Source of the DNA: Micromonospora pallida
Lineage (GTDB): Bacteria; Actinomycetota; Actinomycetes; Mycobacteriales; Micromonosporaceae
Assembly: GCF_900090325.1 (NCBI RefSeq)
Contig: NZ_FMHW01000002.1
Span: 1,488,001 to 1,552,000 of the forward strand
Reading direction: 5' to 3'
DNA length: 64,000 nucleotides
The notes under the pieces are model-generated. The model was not told the DNA's origin. It was given only the letters and a program-made list of their open reading frames with translations, and did no database searches. This document shows, piece by piece, positions 63,735 through 64,000 of the stretch. Positions within the stretch are counted from its first letter, which is position 1, and every line of letters starts with the position of its first letter. A program made the translations under genes and the position numbers.

Positions 63735-64000
63735 GGACCAGACCCGACTCGTACGCCAGCACCACCGCCTGCACCCGGTCGCGCAGGCCGAGCTTGGTCA
63801 GGACGTGCCCGACGTGCGTCTTGATCGTCGTCTCGCTGACCGACAACGCCCGGGCGATCTCGGCGTTGGACAGGCCCCGGGCGACCTGCACCAGCACCTC
63901 CCGTTCCCGGTCGGTCAGCGACCCCAGCGCCTTCGGCGGCGTGGCCGACGGGTCGGGCAGCAGGTCGGCGAAACGGTCCAGCAGCCGCTTCAGGATCCGG
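63721..64000 (-). CDS. NarL/FixJ-type response regulator, C-terminal part (cut by window edge)
   Basis: An open frame on the minus strand enters at the right edge and ends at TGA 63723-63721. It shows a full LuxR-type helix-turn-helix: LTDREREVLVQVARGLSNAE, then IARALSVSETTIKTHVGHVL and LGLRDRVQAVVLAYE. The receiver domain and start lie outside the window. It probably partners a histidine kinase outside the window and could control the ABC transporter beside it. Confidence 0.9.
   Translation of the reverse strand, partial: RILKRLLDRFADLLPDPSATPPKALGSLTDREREVLVQVARGLSNAEIARALSVSETTIKTHVGHVLTKLGLRDRVQAVVLAYESGLVRPRG

Overview
The window is high-GC (about 70%+) actinobacterial chromosome. A mycothiol ligase (mshC), a glucosyl-3-phosphoglycerate synthase, an F420-type luciferase-like oxidoreductase, SecA2, GAF-ANTAR, DUF3090 and DUF5703 proteins point to Actinomycetia. 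The style of the intergenic repeats and the DUF3090 / SCO1664-like / mshC / PAC2 / metH order suggest a Micromonosporaceae member (Micromonospora-like); that rank is inference. No rRNA, tRNA, CRISPR array or intact transposase was seen. LAYOUT. 0-5 kb: a stress-sigma block, with a SigB/SigF-type sigma factor fused to a STAS domain, a cytochrome oxidase subunit I, and a STAS + HATPase anti-sigma-type protein. 5-9.5 kb: a GT4 glycosyltransferase and GpgS, divergent from an Idh-like oxidoreductase and an MDR dehydrogenase. 9.5-22 kb: an ABC exporter, SecA2, GAF-ANTAR, DUF2231, a methyltransferase, DUF3500, cupin, cysteine dioxygenase and rhodanese genes, two receiver-less OmpR-type winged-helix proteins, a P-loop-degenerate kinase-like protein and a DksA/TraR protein. 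22-25.5 kb: DUF72, DUF2267, and a 21-residue-repeat peptide followed by a JmjC/cupin oxygenase. 25.6-30.2 kb: a compact minus-strand operon of a helical-hairpin small protein, a hypothetical protein, an FtsK/EccC-like ATPase and a coiled-coil membrane protein. 30.3-42.5 kb: NYN protein, ClpC-like ATPase, DUF3140, LysR, hemerythrin, M20 peptidase, aldo/keto reductase, LLM oxidoreductase, UppP and a secreted lysozyme-like protein. 43-52.3 kb: the core mycothiol/methionine neighbourhood. 52.3-56.5 kb: a lower-GC accessory patch beside an integrase remnant. 56.5-64 kb: DinB, phosphotransferase, zinc metallopeptidase, HAD phosphatase, a MacB-like ABC transporter and a partial NarL-type regulator. 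HOW IT FITS TOGETHER. The clearest unifying signal is a set of eight SigB/SigF-type promoters (GTTT or GTTA, 15-16 nt, then GGGTA) sitting just upstream of ctaD, the STAS-HATPase, GAF-ANTAR, DUF2231, DksA/TraR, the repeat peptide/JmjC pair, the ClpC-like ATPase and hemerythrin. The STAS-fused sigma gene lies at the left edge of the same window, so these genes look like a local general-stress regulon with a built-in partner-switching module. Two dispersed palindromic repeat families lie between genes: four copies of a roughly 55-bp hairpin element near gene 3' ends, and two copies of a roughly 90-bp inverted repeat. The best candidates for undescribed biology are the repeat-peptide/JmjC pair, the helical-hairpin/FtsK operon, and the sigma-STAS regulon.
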